Positions 12,255-24,209 of a stretch of 64,000 nucleotides of DNA are shown one piece after another; the stretch's first letter is position 1; every line of letters begins with the position of its first letter. Made by a program: the position numbers and the translations under genes. The notes beneath the pieces were generated by a model that was not told the DNA's origin, did not search any database, and saw only the letters and a program-made list of their open reading frames with translations. The stretch comes from Microcebus murinus (Eukaryota > Chordata > Mammalia > Primates > Cheirogaleidae). The stretch covers positions 9,329,501-9,393,500 of the forward strand of contig NC_134108.1 in assembly GCF_040939455.1 (NCBI RefSeq), read 5' to 3'.

Positions 12255-12450
12255 AGTCAGGATGACAATGATAGCTGTCACCACGCACTTACTGGGCAGT
12301 AAGCATTTGACAGCTCTTACGTTATTTAATCTTCCAGACAACCTCGTATCTCCATTCGGACCCTCGCTACCTCCATTTTATGAATAAAGAAGAAAGGGAG
12401 GATCAGAAACGTTAAATGAGGCATCCAAGCTTCCACAGCTGCCCCTGGCA
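12255..12450 (-). repeat. MIR SINE
   Basis: Antisense MIR: gatagctgtcaccacgcact, then acgttatttaatcttccaga, then tccattttatgaataaagaa, then gaggcatccaagcttccaca. It appears to interrupt an L2 copy. Confidence 0.75.
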
Positions 12451-12509
12451 GGACTCTGGGAACTGGCCTGTCTCTAGACTCCTCACCCTCTCCCACAGGG
12501 CGTGCAGCC

Positions 12510-12700
12510 TACCCGCCTCGCCTCATCGGCCACTGTCCGATGTCCCCTCCTTGCCAAGTCAAAATAAACTGCACCCTGCCCCAGTTCCTCACACTGTGCC
12601 ATGCCATCATCTCTGCCTGACATATCCTCCTCATCTGTCTCAACCTCCATTCCAGCACAGAGACGGCACACGCCCGCTGCACGCCAGGCTCTCTGCCGGG
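12510..12700 (+). mobile_element. L2 LINE 3' fragment
   Basis: cagttcctcacactgtgcca, then catcatctctgcctgacata, then ctgtctcaacctccattcca follow the L2 3' sense pattern. It is the likely continuation of 11940-12250. Confidence 0.5.
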
Positions 12701-12875
12701 GCCCTGGGGTACAGTCAAGGGATGAGGGAGGAAGGGGCTTCCCTGCCCTGCTGAGCTTAGAGGCTGCGGCAGAGACAGCCATTCACCAAGAGGTTCATAA
12801 CTAAGCACGTACGTCCTGCCTTTATTCAAGGTTCATGCCAGCATCACCGACGCCATGAAGACTTTCTGCAATACC

Positions 12876-12909
12876 CTCCCCTCTCCTCCCCTCTCCTCCC
12901 CTCCCCTCT
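12876..12909. repeat. (CCCTCTCCT)n pyrimidine simple repeat
   Basis: Repeated CCCCTCTCCT units with one shortened unit. Confidence 0.9.
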
Positions 12910-13064
12910 CTACTCACATCCCCAGTGTGCCAGCACTTCTGGGCACTCCCTGCTCTTACCTTCACCCAGATTTTTTTATATCCTGAACCTTCTCTCCCTG
13001 GATGAGAAGGCAAGGTTCCCCTGGGCAGAAATAGGTAATCCAATCCTAGTCCTACTTCTTCCTG

Positions 13065-13165
13065 CCTGGTAGCTTCACAGAGCCTCAGTTTCCCCATATG
13101 AAAAGCTCTTAAGGATGATATGAGTATTAAGTGGGATAAACATGTGCAAAGAACCCCCTAGGAGC
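13065..13165 (+). repeat. MIR SINE fragment
   Basis: ggtagcttcacagagcctca, then gtttccccatatgaaaagct, then gatgatatgagtattaagtg match the sense MIR core and 3' half. Confidence 0.75.
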
Positions 13166-14648
13166 TGATATGGCAATTTCTTCCAATGTGAAAACAATCT
13201 TCTACAAGCACAATGACAGAGACCTTCTGTGTTCAGCGATGGGATGAATAATGTGCGCTACATCTTTGTGTAAAGGTCAAAATAAATAAGCCTGCCTAGA
13301 GAAATGCAGGGGGCCCACTCTCCAAAGGCCTTGCTGACAGTCCAGGAAGGGAAACCCTGAGCAGGTCCCCTCTTCCGAGACCATAGCCAACCCAGGCGGG
13401 GCTATTACAAAACATGTCACGCAAAGATTCTCTCTGTCGTGGAAAGGGTCCAGTTTCATTAAGCAAATAGCTCCATGGACACAATAAATGAAAGGCGGAG
13501 AGCAGAGCCGCCTGCTCAGTTTTGGCCGCGCTCTGCCCTGCAGTGTGAGCTTCCTGAGTGCGCACCTGCGTGTGGCCCAGTCACCAGACAGAACTTGGAT
13601 AAACTGAAGAAAACCGGGGCAAAAGATTCCGTGTGAAAGCACCCAAAGGGCAGTAACAGGAAGCTCTATTGCAGCTCTTACTGTGGCCTAAATGATTCAT
13701 GGAACTGTGTTTTCAACGACCCGGATAAAATGTTTAAAGGCACCTAGGAACTAGTGGGAAGTGGCCACCAAGCTGAAATGGCTTTATCAGATAAAGTCCT
13801 CACGAGGACCTATGGAGTAAAGGCCACGCAGGGCCACTCCAGCCGCAGTCTGGCCTGACAGGAGGCCCTGCCTGCCGGTGTGGACCAGCCTCGGCTCCCG
13901 AGGTGCTTGTTGTCGGCTGGTGGGGTCCCAACTCTGCCCCTGTACTCGCCCAGCCTTGGTCTGTTCAGAACGTCAGGATGGCTCGGTGACCCTGAGCACA
14001 AAATATAGTAGAATCATCACAGGTATATAAGTCATAAATATAGATTTTATAAGCTAGCTTCTCATTTTTTAGATTATTAGCAATTAATATGATGTTAGGT
14101 CTAATACTGTTTTTCTTCAAAGCAAGACACTGGCTGATAAAAACAATAAAAATTTAAAACTTTTTAAAAAAAATACTGTTTTTCTTTTCTGTTTTCGTTT
14201 CATTGTTGGAGGTTGTGTAATCTTGGAGCAGGATTTTTCTCAGATCCTTTAGCATATATCTTAGGGGTGTCAAGAACTGCCAACTAAGCCATTGCCTCTG
14301 GCATCACGTGGGCTGATGGCTGTCTAAGATGCGCTCGGCTAAGTCACACACGGACTCGGTTACCGGGAACAGTGTGTGCGTGGCGGGGAGGGGCTCTTTT
14401 CCCTAGTCACTGTGATTTCCTTTACCCGAAGCCCAGGGCTCCCTCAGGAAAGATGTGAGCCCGACAGCTGGAGGACACCAGCCCCCCATTTTCACAGCCC
14501 ATGCCATGTCACAGTGTGTTAATGTCTCCATTTGAAAAGGTCACTGTCAAGGCCAACACGGGCCACCAGCTGTGCTGCGGCTCACAGGGGGGCTCACCCA
14601 CTCTGTCCTGCTGCCATCACCAAACCTGCCCTCCAGAGCAGCGCAGTC
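13166..14648. other. Unassigned intronic sequence
   Basis: No repeat or gene recognised. A 121-codon minus frame (13277-13642) and shorter frames have no recognisable domain. Confidence 0.5.
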
Positions 14649-14790
14649 ACGCAATCAGAGGGTCTTTAGAGCTGAAAAGGCCCTGGAGGTCACCTGGTCG
14701 ACGACTCCCATCATGACTCGGACAGAACGGTCCCATGGAGAGTGAGTGGCTTGCCCAGGAGTGTGCAGGCAGACAGCTGCTTCTGAATGT
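14649..14790 (-). repeat. Ancient MIR/L3-like repeat fragment
   Basis: The sequence tcagagggtctttagagctg, then aaggccctggaggtcacctg, then gtggcttgcccaggagtgtg resembles an old mammalian interspersed repeat with a MIR-like cttgcccaaggtca end. The family is uncertain. Confidence 0.45.
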
Positions 14791-16390
14791 CACATGGTTT
14801 TGTCTTGGTCACCACTTTTGCAATTTTTTTCCTCCTTTATTTGGCGAACATCTATATGTTTCTGCCTTTAGGCAAATGAAAAGCATTGTCCGTGAGGGGG
14901 CTACAATTTAAAGAAAGAAAGAAAGAAAAAAAGGCCAACAAACTACCCTTCTACCAATATCAGAAAAGATACACAGTGGTATGTGGTATTTAGCTTGCAA
15001 ACACATGCCCACATAATCAGAATTAAAGCAATTAGCTATAAGGGCCAACTCAATTCAATTAGAAATTCTTATTACCCAAATAAGTCTCGAAAAACAGAGT
15101 GACCGTGCCAACACGGTGCTAGACTTCGTGCCCAAATGCAAACCTGCCATCTGCTAAGGCACATGACAAGTTTTCAAAGAAAAGTGACCGCAGGCCATTT
15201 AAAGCCTCCATCAGACACAGCCCTGGGGAGGCGAGATGCCACAGCCCCGCGGCAACAGGAGTGGAGCCACCCCGCACGGTGGATGTCAACGCAGAAGGAA
15301 ACTTGTTTCTTTACTTCCCACTTGATCAGCAGAGACAGTGCTCCTTTTGGAACAACCATCTGGATTCCAAAACATAAAAACGGTCCCCCAAAACTGCACA
15401 TGTCTAAATGCCAACAGCGTACAGAAACTTCCAGAAGAACAGAAAGCTGTTTTCCTGCTACATTTCTTTGGCATTACTTTAGCGGTCACCATAGGTCAAA
15501 ACAGGTGGCCGGCGTCAGCGGTTTATACGGCACGAAAGCCATCTTGCCATTCACAAAATCACGTGGAAACGGCTCGAATTAGATTTCTAGTGCAAAACCG
15601 GTCTGCCTCTAAGCAGTCTGAACACTATTTGTGCTCTCACGCAGGAAGTCAAATTTTAAACTAAATTACAATGTGAATGATCCAAGGAGCCACCTCCAGA
15701 TGAGGGAGGCGACCAGAGGAAGAGGTAACCTGCTCAGGAAAGGCAGTGATGGGGCCGATGGCCGTTGACTTGCGGCCTCTCCCACAGCACCACGCCTTCC
15801 GCGCTGTCACACCCGTCCTCCGAGCCGCAGCGGGCAGAGCGCCTGCGGGACAGGAGGCGTCCTCAAGTGCGGGCACCGCCCTGATCCCTGCTGCCCCACG
15901 CAGCCTCTGACTCAGACGCTGCCTTCTTAATAAAGGAGTGAATAATGCGATCATCCGCCCGACCCGGTTGCTGGGCACCCCTCCATCAAGCACTGGAGAC
16001 ACAAAGATGAACAGGACAAGGTTCTTCTTCCTTTTTACTGGAAACGTTTTCCATGTATTTTAAAAATCGAATGTACACAGCGTATGAGGCCTCAAACTGC
16101 ACCGCCAGCAAATTTCGCCACAAACATAAAGAAACTGCACGTGAACCCTGCATGCCTTCCCTCGGCCTTCCCCGAGGCCAACCCGGGAGCCCTTTTATTT
16201 CAGTAGTTCGGTACTGGCCCACCACTTCCAAAGGTCCAAGAGGAAAATATCAAAGCAATGTTCCTTTTAAAAGCCAAAGGGAAAATGTCGGGCCACCCAT
16301 CTGGTGTATTGTGACTACTGGTTCAGACCAAATTTCCTAAGAAGTTCCGGTAACCCCGGATACCCTCAACAGTTAAGAGGCTTCAGCATG
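14791..16390. other. Mostly unique intronic sequence
   Basis: Includes a small (GAAA)n at about 14911-14929 and an AT-rich stretch with TAAT and AATTAG motifs (14990-15090) that looks unique and may be conserved. 15940-16015 looks like a short reverse L2 3' fragment (ggttgctgggcacccctcca, then agacacaaagatgaacagga). The 148-codon plus frame at 15136-15582 has no recognisable domain. Confidence 0.45.
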
Positions 16391-16396
16391 ACCCGC

Positions 16397-16545
16397 GTGG
16401 CTGGGTGGGGCGGTCGTGCCTGTCATCCCAGCTACTCGGGAGGCTGAGGCGGGAGGATCACTTGAGCCCAGGAGTTGGAGGTTGCTGTGAGCTGTGATTG
16501 CACCACTGCACTCAGGCAACAGAGCGAGACCCTGTCTCAGAGAGA
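16397..16545 (+). mobile_element. FLAM (free left Alu monomer)
   Basis: A single 7SL-derived arm: a diverged start (ctgggtggggcggtcgtgcc), then atcccagctactcgggaggc, then cttgagcccaggagttggag, then gagcgagaccctgtctcag. There is no second arm or long poly-A. This is the monomeric form that predates dimeric Alu. Confidence 0.85.
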
Positions 16546-17331
16546 AATCAGAATCCACGCTAGCAGTAATGTTGACGCACAGGTCATCAATCCTCAGTCG
16601 CCAAAACAGACCCTCATCCAGCTCCTTCTCCCTTGCCCGGGCGGAGTACACCGTGTTAATACTGTCACGTCTGCTATGGAGGGGGTGATCTGAGTCCACA
16701 GCTGGCCCAACAAAGAAAGATTCTTATCCAGCACCAGCAGCCTGGCACTGAGCTCCCCACACTGTGTGGTTTCTGGGGGGCGGGGGATGCGGGGCCTGCG
16801 CCACTCAGACCAGTCGAGCCGTCTGTCTGGATGAATGATGGGCCCCCCTTCACCTGGGCCGTCTCCAGACAGAGGTGCTCACGGCACCTGCTTCACACGG
16901 GGGTGCTGAAGACTAAACTCAAAACAACAGTGCCTGGAGCCTGATGCGGGTGCTTGGTCACATCTGCCCACAGTCACACCCCTGACACCCTGAGTCCCAC
17001 CGACGACTCCGCAGAGGCAGATGTGGGTGGGTGGGCCAGATGAAGACAGGTGCTGTTCACAGACAACTGCACCGAGCAGATCAGCAACACAACAACAGGT
17101 CTGGAAAGTGTCAGGCAAGCGTCTCATCGCCTGGCTGCACAACTGACCCGGCCAAACCAGGTGTCAGATCAGCCTTTCTCCTGGGAAGACTAGCCAGCAC
17201 GGTGGAAAAAGAACTACGTGTCTCATCGGTGAGATGCACACAGCAGGCACGCCCAGCCCTACTGTACTCCACACAAATACGAAAGCCTTGACAGAGGCCA
17301 CCAGTGACTGGCGATCTTAAAACAAGCCACA
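16546..17331. other. Unassigned intronic sequence
   Basis: Contains a G-rich tract at 16775-16794 (runs of 6, 5 and 4 G). No gene or repeat family recognised. Confidence 0.5.
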
Positions 17332-17848
17332 TGTGGTAGGCAGAATAGTGGCCTCGCAGGGATGTCCACGCCCTAATCCCCAGAACCTGTGAACAGGTTA
17401 AGTGACGTGGCAAAGGGGAATTAAGGCTGCAGATGGAAGCAAGATTGCTTATCAGGGGGACATTAGAATAGGCAGATTATCCTCGGTTATCCCAGTTATC
17501 CCGGTGAGCCCAATGTAATCACAAGGGTCCTTAAAAGTTGGAAGAGAGAACCAGAGCGACGGCAGCAGGAGAAGAACACAGACCGACATTGTTGGCTTTG
17601 GAAACAGAGGAAGGGGCCACAAGCCATGGAATGGGGGCAGCCTCTAGAAGCCGGAAAGGGCAGGGAACGGATCCTCCCCTAGAGCCTCCAGGGGAAGTGT
17701 GGCCCTGCCCACATCTTGATTTGAGAACGGTGAGACCCCCTTTGGCCTTCTGACCTCCATAACGGTAAGATATTAATAATAAATATGTGTTGTTTTATGC
17801 CCCTAAGTCAGTGAAAATTTGTTACAGCAGCAATAGGAAACTAACACA
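17332..17848 (+). mobile_element. MLT1-type MaLR solo LTR
   Basis: Starts tgtggtaggcagaatagtgg, continues with gatgtccacgccctaatccc, gtgagcccaatgtaatcaca, gcagcctctagaagccggaa and ttctgacctccataacggta, and ends aggaaactaacaca. This is the standard order of an ERVL-MaLR LTR. No internal sequence follows, so it is a solo LTR remnant. Confidence 0.85.
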
Positions 17849-18157
17849 GCAGGTTACCCGACCAAGATCTCTCGGACAGAGATCACATGAACCCGAGGGC
17901 TCCTGGGCGAGACCAACTTCCTTGGACATCCTCCTTGACTCCTGAAGACTCTGCTACTCTTCAGCTCTGGCGTTTTGGTTTGGAGCTGATGACCCCTATC
18001 CATCCTATGGGGACTTTCCTGACTCACCTTCCAGATCACTCAGGAAGAGGTTTTGAAAAGAGAGAAGAAAGATGATTGCCGAGATCCTGGAACAGTATTA
18101 GGGAGTAGGATTCCCAGATCTGCCTTACCCAGCCCTTCCAGACCATGAAATCGGACC

Positions 18158-18273
18158 TCTCTCTCTCTTTCCTTCCTTCCATCTTTCCTCCTTCCTTCCC
18201 CTCTCCCTCCCTCCTTCCTTTTTTCCTCCTTCCTCCTTTGCTTTCCTTCCTTCTTTCCTTCCACTCTTCCTTC
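18158..18273. repeat. Pyrimidine tract, (TTCC)n/(CTCC)n
   Basis: About 115 bases are almost entirely C and T on the plus strand, made of mixed TTCC, CTCC and CTTT units. The transcribed minus strand is the purine strand. Confidence 0.95.
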
Positions 18274-18279
18274 CACAAA

Positions 18280-18380
18280 CAGCTATTAAGCGCCTAATAT
18301 ATGTTACACACTACTAGAGGTAAAGGAATATAAAAATGAGTAAATAATCCTCAATATACCTCCAAGGAGCTCATCAATTA
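18280..18380 (-). mobile_element. L2 LINE 3' end fragment
   Basis: ctattaagcgcctaatatat, then gttacacactactagaggta, then tcctcaatatacctccaagg, then agctcatcaatta follow the antisense L2 3' end. Confidence 0.55.
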
Positions 18381-18401
18381 AAGATTTCCCATCCATCTAG
18401 G

Positions 18402-18661
18402 ACAGTGATTTTCAACTTTTTTGGACCACAAACCATAGCAATGGATGCCTTTTTTTACGTCAAGTCTCCCATACATGTAAAACTGAAACAAAAATTTCAC
18501 AAAACAATACATACCCTTACCAAAGGAGAGGTACTCTATTTTTTCTATTCTATTATTATTTCCATTTCTATTCCATTTTATTCTTCATTCTGATCAGCAG
18601 CCTAGTAAGTTGATTTCGTGACCTAGTAATGGATCCCACCTCTGGGTTGGAAAAATGCTGA
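18402..18661. mobile_element. hAT-type DNA transposon remnant
   Basis: Begins acagtgattttcaacttttt and ends gggttggaaaaatgctg, which is close to its reverse complement. These are typical Charlie/hAT terminal repeats. The interior is AT-rich with no transposase frame. No clear 8-bp target duplication seen. Confidence 0.6.
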
Positions 18662-18664
18662 CCT

Positions 18665-20015
18665 ACAAGTCTCCACACCTGCGCCTACACAGATCCACGG
18701 AGCCTGTCCCTCGGGAGCGTAGAAGAGACCCCAGATCCCAGGCCGTCCCTCCCCCACGCACACCACCGGGCAGGGTGAGTGGCTGCGGGCTCATAGGTCC
18801 CGGTTACCTCAATGACGACAATCTCCCCCCAGCGCATAGTCTCATCCCCCCGTGAAGGGAAGGAACCAGAAGTGCTGAGTGCAGAAAACTGTGACTCGCT
18901 GTTCCTGCCAAGCAGGTATGTGGCTATAAATGTCACTCAAGTGACACCACAGCAGAGGGCTCAGAGCCATGAGCAACAAACAGCCCTCGAGGAGCCAGTG
19001 CTGGGAGCCAAGACCTCGGACTGCCCAGAACAAAATAAGATGAAACTACGTAAGGAGAAACAACCAAATACCTCAACTGACTAACAATGTGCCATAACTG
19101 ACTTAATTATCGATAATCGCCCACCCCAAGCCGGGAGGGCTCCTGGGGAACGTGCAAATGGTGCAGCCTGGCCCTGGCCAGCCCTGCCAAGGGGCGCCGA
19201 GCGGGAACGTGCCCCTCCAGGGTGCCCCTCCTCGGGCCACCAGCTTCAGAGGATGCCACTATAAAAAGCAGCTGAAAAAGTCACGGTGCCCTTTTATGTA
19301 AGAGGGCCTTATTTGCACAGAGATTTTTTAAAATGGGAATTTTCACTCTCAATTGCTTGTCATTCCACCTAATGACACATATTAAAGCTTATCTTTTCAC
19401 AGGCTAATTTTAGGCTGATAGCAGTTCCCAGATCACTGGTTTAGAAAGACGGTTACCCAGCTTTGCAAATCCAGTCCTCCTTCCCCCGAGGGTTCCTGTG
19501 GCGGAGGAGCTGGCAAGGTCAGCGGCGTTGCAGGGTGGGAGCGGGCAGGGTCCCTGCGGCGTGAGTGCAGCCCCTGCCCTCCCCAAGGCGTTGTGCCACC
19601 CACACAAGCACCAGAGGGCCCGTTGCAGGGTCTGGGTCACGCTAGATCCCCGCCTGCGCACAGCTCTCTTCGTCTTCTCAAGCGTTTTCCTGGCAGAAAA
19701 TATTGAGGTTGAACACGGTGCTGAAAATAGCTCGTATCAGCCCCCAAGGAACTCAGTGTTCCCTCACCACAACCCCCCGGGGCGGTTAGATTCACCTTTT
19801 ATGCTACTACCGAGGAGAAACGAAGACTAGCGCCCCACCTGGTGCTCTTCTCCCCTCGGGAGTCCTCCGGGCCCCCGAGAGTCAACCAGTCAGCTCCGTA
19901 GAGTGGGGTCGTGCTGCTCTGCGGCCACACCGGACCGGGAGCACCTCACGCAGGGCCTGGCACACTGCAGGAATCCCACAAATGACTGCTGAGTGAATGC
20001 CCCAACCAAAGGCAC
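18665..20015. other. Mostly unique intronic sequence
   Basis: 19080-19440 is a low-repeat, AT-rich block with several homeobox-type TAAT sites and may be a conserved element. 19935-19995 has an L2-end-like phrase (gggcctggcacactgcagga). No gene recognised. Confidence 0.45.
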
Positions 20016-20330
20016 TGCTTTTGCCCTCAAACTGGCTTCTCATCTCAGAATTCTCATCCCAGCAAGTGACACCATCCAGTCAAGCAAGAAGAATCCCCAG
20101 TCATCCTGGCTATCCCTTTCCTGCCCTCCTCCACATCCACTCAGCGGTCAGCCGTGTAGCTTTCACCTCCATAGAGTCTCTCGTGCCAGCCCCCTCCTGC
20201 CCAACCCCGGAGCCACCACCTGGTGACAGGCTCCCATCATGTGGACAAGAACCAGCGTGACGGCCTCCTTCAGCCCTCCCACCCCTGGTCTGACCACCTG
20301 GGACTCACCACCCCAGACTCCTCACGCTCT
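20016..20330 (+). mobile_element. L2 LINE ORF fragment
   Basis: cagtcatcctggctatccct, then ctccacatccactcagcggt, then the degraded region through ccctggtctgaccacctggg follow the L2 ORF sense order. Confidence 0.5.
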
Positions 20331-20389
20331 GCCCCTGTCTGCCTCTCTAGGAAGAACGCAGAGGACCAGGTGGGGATCCTGTGCTCGGG

Positions 20390-20745
20390 GGATCCAGGAG
20401 GCTCCCATGAGGAGGTGACCCATCAAGGTGACCCATGCAAGACAGCAGGAGGTGGCCAGGCTACGAAATCTGAGGGTGGAGGGGAGGGCAGTGAGCATCA
20501 CAGGGGGGTGGAACAGGTGTCCAAGGGCTCCAAGGTTGGGAGGGGCATGGCATGCTCTGGAAGCCACGAGGCGGCTGGTGTGGCTGGAGCCTGGGCAGCA
20601 AATGGGGCATCTGGCCAGATGAGGCTGGTGAGGACCAGGGACCAGATGGCCCAGGGCCTAGGGGTGCAGGCGAGAAGTTTAGTTTCCCCTTCGGAGCACT
20701 GGGAAGCAGGAGAGTGGCATGGTCACATCTGCCTTTCAAACAGAT
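20390..20745 (-). mobile_element. L2 LINE fragment (first part, split)
   Basis: Antisense L2: catgaggaggtgacccatca, then gtggctggagcctgggcagc, then ggccagatgaggctggtgag, then ggcatggtcacatctgcctt, in the order of the reverse-complement L2 ORF. The remainder appears at 21540-21620 after an L1M fragment. Confidence 0.6.
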
Positions 20746-20879
20746 CTCTCTGCAAACGCTTCTTAGCTAATGAAGCAACAACAGACACTTTCCTAACATG
20801 ATAAGATATAACCATCTCAATCCCAAACTCAGCATCTGGAAAGGGAATGCTACCCTAGTAGCATTTCTCTCCCCAGGAG

Positions 20880-21420
20880 CAAGACAAAATATCCACTATC
20901 ATTGTTCTTTGAGGAGCTGGCCAACACACATGGGTGAGAGAAAGAAAGGAGAGATTTAAAAATCAGAAAGAAAGAGGTAAAATTATCACTATTTGCTTAT
21001 GTTATGCTCATATAGCTATAAACCGCAAAAGAATCCACTAAGAAGCTATGCAAACCATAAGAGAATTCAGAAAGATGGTAGCAGCAAATTAACATGTAGA
21101 AATAAAAAACTTGCTTGTATATAAACAATAACCAGTAAGAAGAGGTATTAGAAGAAACAGCCTCCATTTATGATGGAAAGAAGGCAGTGACATTTGTAAG
21201 AATAAATGTAACAAGAATAGCACAACATCCTTATGAAAAGAATTTAAATTAGCCCGAGAGACAATGAAGAAGACATTAAGTCTATTCCTGGACAGGAAGA
21301 TTCAGCAACGTGACAATGTCAATTCTTCCTAAATTAATCTATACACGTAAGGCAACCCCAATAAAAACAGAAATGGGATTTAAAAAAAAAAAAATTCAGA
21401 ACAATCTGATTCTAGAGTTC
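20880..21420 (+). mobile_element. Old L1M LINE ORF2 fragment
   Basis: Interrupted reading frames give L1 reverse-transcriptase-like phrases around 20985 (LSLFAY-like) and 21310 ([17 protein letters not shown]). Many frameshifts and stops. It sits between two parts of an antisense L2. Confidence 0.75.
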
Positions 21421-21539
21421 ATAGGAGAAGCCCTCCTGGCTACAGTGTGGCTGTGGGTGCCGGGTGAGCTGGGAGACCCAGCCGGACCCGGGAAGAGGCT
21501 GGACCTCGGCTGCCATGAAGGGAGGGATTTGACAAAGAT

Positions 21540-21620
21540 GCCCCTGGAGAAAGTCACAGGAGGTGGTGACTGACTGGATGTGGGAGGTGAGAAAGAGACG
21601 TCAATTGGGGACTCCTGGTT
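21540..21620 (-). mobile_element. L2 LINE fragment (second part)
   Basis: gactgactggatgtgggagg, then tgagaaagagacgtcaattg, then gggactcctggtttcaggct match the antisense L2 ORF downstream of the segment at 20390-20745. Confidence 0.5.
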
Positions 21621-22414
21621 TCAGGCTGTCCACTTAATAAGTAATCAAATATCCTGCAAATGTATGCCCAAGTGTCTGAAATCACAGCTCCTTCCAGGGT
21701 TTCTGGGCCCCTGAGAAAGGCTTTTTAACTAGTTGTTTGTTCACAGCCAAGTCAAGCACCGCTCTTGCTTTCTGAGTCTGCTAATTAGATGTTCTGCTTA
21801 GGGCTTTGGTGGACAGGATGGTCTCAGCCTCAGAAAGGCTCTAGTTCTTTCCCTATCTGTGCTTTTTTTCCCCCCTTTTGATTCAAAATTGTGCTAGAAA
21901 AAAAAAATAGGACAGTGAAAATGTGTTTCAGTTTGACCTAATCAGATCCAATGTTTACTTTAGCTATGATTTGACAACATCTCCATAATATCTTTCCTCT
22001 TCTTTAATAAATAATTAAGTCCTTAGGGCACAACAAAATTTCTCACTGCCACTGGCCTTATCAATTTTATTGGTAGCAATATCCCTTTAAGGTTTGCCTT
22101 TTTTCCCCCCCTGCTCAGAATTCTTTTCAACACATTTTCAAACAGAACAAAGTGAGTTTAAATATATCACACAGTGCTTGCCTCTCAAACATCTACAGAA
22201 ATCATTTCAGTGAATATGTTGTTTGATATGAAAAAAGAAGTGCATTTGATTTGGGTACCAACAGACTGTTATGCAAAGCATGTGTCTGTTGAAACTCAGG
22301 TGAATGAGCCTTCAGGTGAATTATACCCAGCTTCCCTCAAGTGTCTGCCAGGTTGGGCTTCCTTTGGGGACTACACAAGGTGCTAATGAGCTGCCTGAAC
22401 CAGTGCCCTGAACC
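21621..22414. other. Unassigned intronic sequence
   Basis: AT-rich, low in recognisable repeats, with poly-T/C and poly-A patches at 21865-21908. No gene recognised. Confidence 0.5.
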
Positions 22415-22560
22415 TCCCCGGGTGCACACACAATCATCGCCTGGAGGGTCTTGCTCAAGGCAGAGTCAGAGCCTGCAAGTGGGGTGGGGCCTGAGATTCT
22501 GCCTTTCCAATGAGCTCCTAGGTGGGGCCTTCCCACCAAGTGGCCCTTGGAGCAGCAAGA
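22415..22560 (+). mobile_element. MER5A-type hAT-Charlie MITE remnant
   Basis: acaatcatcgcctggagggt, then cttgctcaaggcagagtcag, then gtggggtggggcctgagatt, then caatgagctcctaggtgggg match the MER5A order, with ends eroded. Confidence 0.7.
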
Positions 22561-24205
22561 GTGCAAACAGACTCAGCAAGTTAGAAGCCACACAAAACAG
22601 GTTTTCCTACTGTCTCCTGTCAAAGATAGAACAGTGGATGTTTTAAAGTCTCTTTGGACTGTGAGTAGTATCTGCAGGTCAGAAGAACCCATCCCAATCT
22701 AACTTAAATGTTACACTTGCTAAAAATCCATACCTAGAAAATCCTGCAATATTTAGTAAAGCCTCACCAATTTGGATTAAATAAAACTTAAACCTTATTC
22801 ACAGAATTTAAAACATATGCAACTTGGCTTATTGCTTTCAATTTCACAAGCTAAGCAAGCTTGGAGGAGTTCAAGAAAGCAGTAATTCATATACTTCCCC
22901 AAGGATGATGTTTGTCCTACTTCATTTGCACTAAGGAAAAAAGGAAAGTCTGGGTCTTCCCAGCCACCCCCCATATGGATAACCACAAATTCCAAATAAA
23001 AGGAAAAGGAATTTCAAAAGTCTTCCTGCATTTAAAATAAAAAGTCCCCTAAAATCTACAGTACCTGTGTCAGTTCCTTCAGTTATAACCACTCCTGTCA
23101 GTGGAGCTTCCTTTAACCTGTTTTTGAGGTAGAAAAACTAAAGTCTAAAATCAGTAGAGCTCAAGGTCAATGTCACTGGGGGACCTTATTAAGCTCAGGA
23201 ATGCCAACAACAATAGATTTTACCCACTCAAGTGCCAGCTGCCTTGAGGGACGGTGCGTGTCTCCTGACAAGTGCACAGTTTCAGCCCGGCTTGTTTAGC
23301 CTTGGAAAACATTTTCCTTATCGACTGAAAAGTAGAATGCATAAAAAAGAGTAAATTAACTGCTTTTTAAAAAGAGAGTAAGTAAAGTGAGTAAATTGCA
23401 CACTTTTAAGCTATTTCTACAACAACACAGATGTGTGCTCCTGCATACGGAAGGCCATCAGGGGACATAAGAAGGAGCCATTCTGTTTTGCAAAGTGTGC
23501 AAAATACAGAAGGTACAAGAGGTACAAAAATGTAAAAAGACAAAAGACAAAGACAGATACAAAAAGCACAGAGAGGGTCTCTGCCAACACCTTCTGCACA
23601 CTATGACTGTCCTGTCCGGTCCTTCTTCTGGTCATCACAAATAGGGCGTACCCCCACGCCCCCGCCTGATATGAGGTGGGAGTGGGGGTGGGGGAAGAAA
23701 CCTTAAAAACATGGGCCATCTTTAAGAATCATTCACCGGAAATAAAGCGCACAGTATGCCCATACAATTAACTTGGGTTCAACCAGACTAGCAGCCTTCC
23801 ACCGCGCCCCTTCCCAGCTACAATCAGAGCTGATCGCGGCCCGGGTAGCGCTGCACGGGAGGCTACTGAGTTTAGCTCCGCTATAGCAGGCTGGTCGCTT
23901 CTATTCCTTTAAATCTGGGGTGGGTTAGGATGGAGGTACAGAATCCAGAACTGGAGATGGAATTAAAAGGAAATCTGGAATATTCACTGGATAGGTATAG
24001 GAAACATCTAGCAGGAAAAAAAAATACAAAGTTAGCATTACTTCTCTGACAGAGGTAACTCTTGGGCCGATGTCCACATTTATCTTAATACACAGAGCTT
24101 TCTGACATTCCACCCTCAACCCTCCTTCCCGTGCTACTGTTACCCCTTAGTTAATAAAGCTAAACTAAGGGCATCCAGGAGGCGCCTCCAGGTGCCTTTA
24201 GAAAA
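22561..24205. other. Unassigned intronic sequence
   Basis: No repeat family recognised. 23500-23570 is a purine-rich stretch. A small CpG-containing patch lies at 23800-23880. Confidence 0.5.
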
Positions 24206-24209
24206 CGCT

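Noticed and set aside
23810..23880. tRNA-like segment (gcccgggtagcgctgc)
   Set aside because: No A box/B box at proper spacing and no cloverleaf found by eye.
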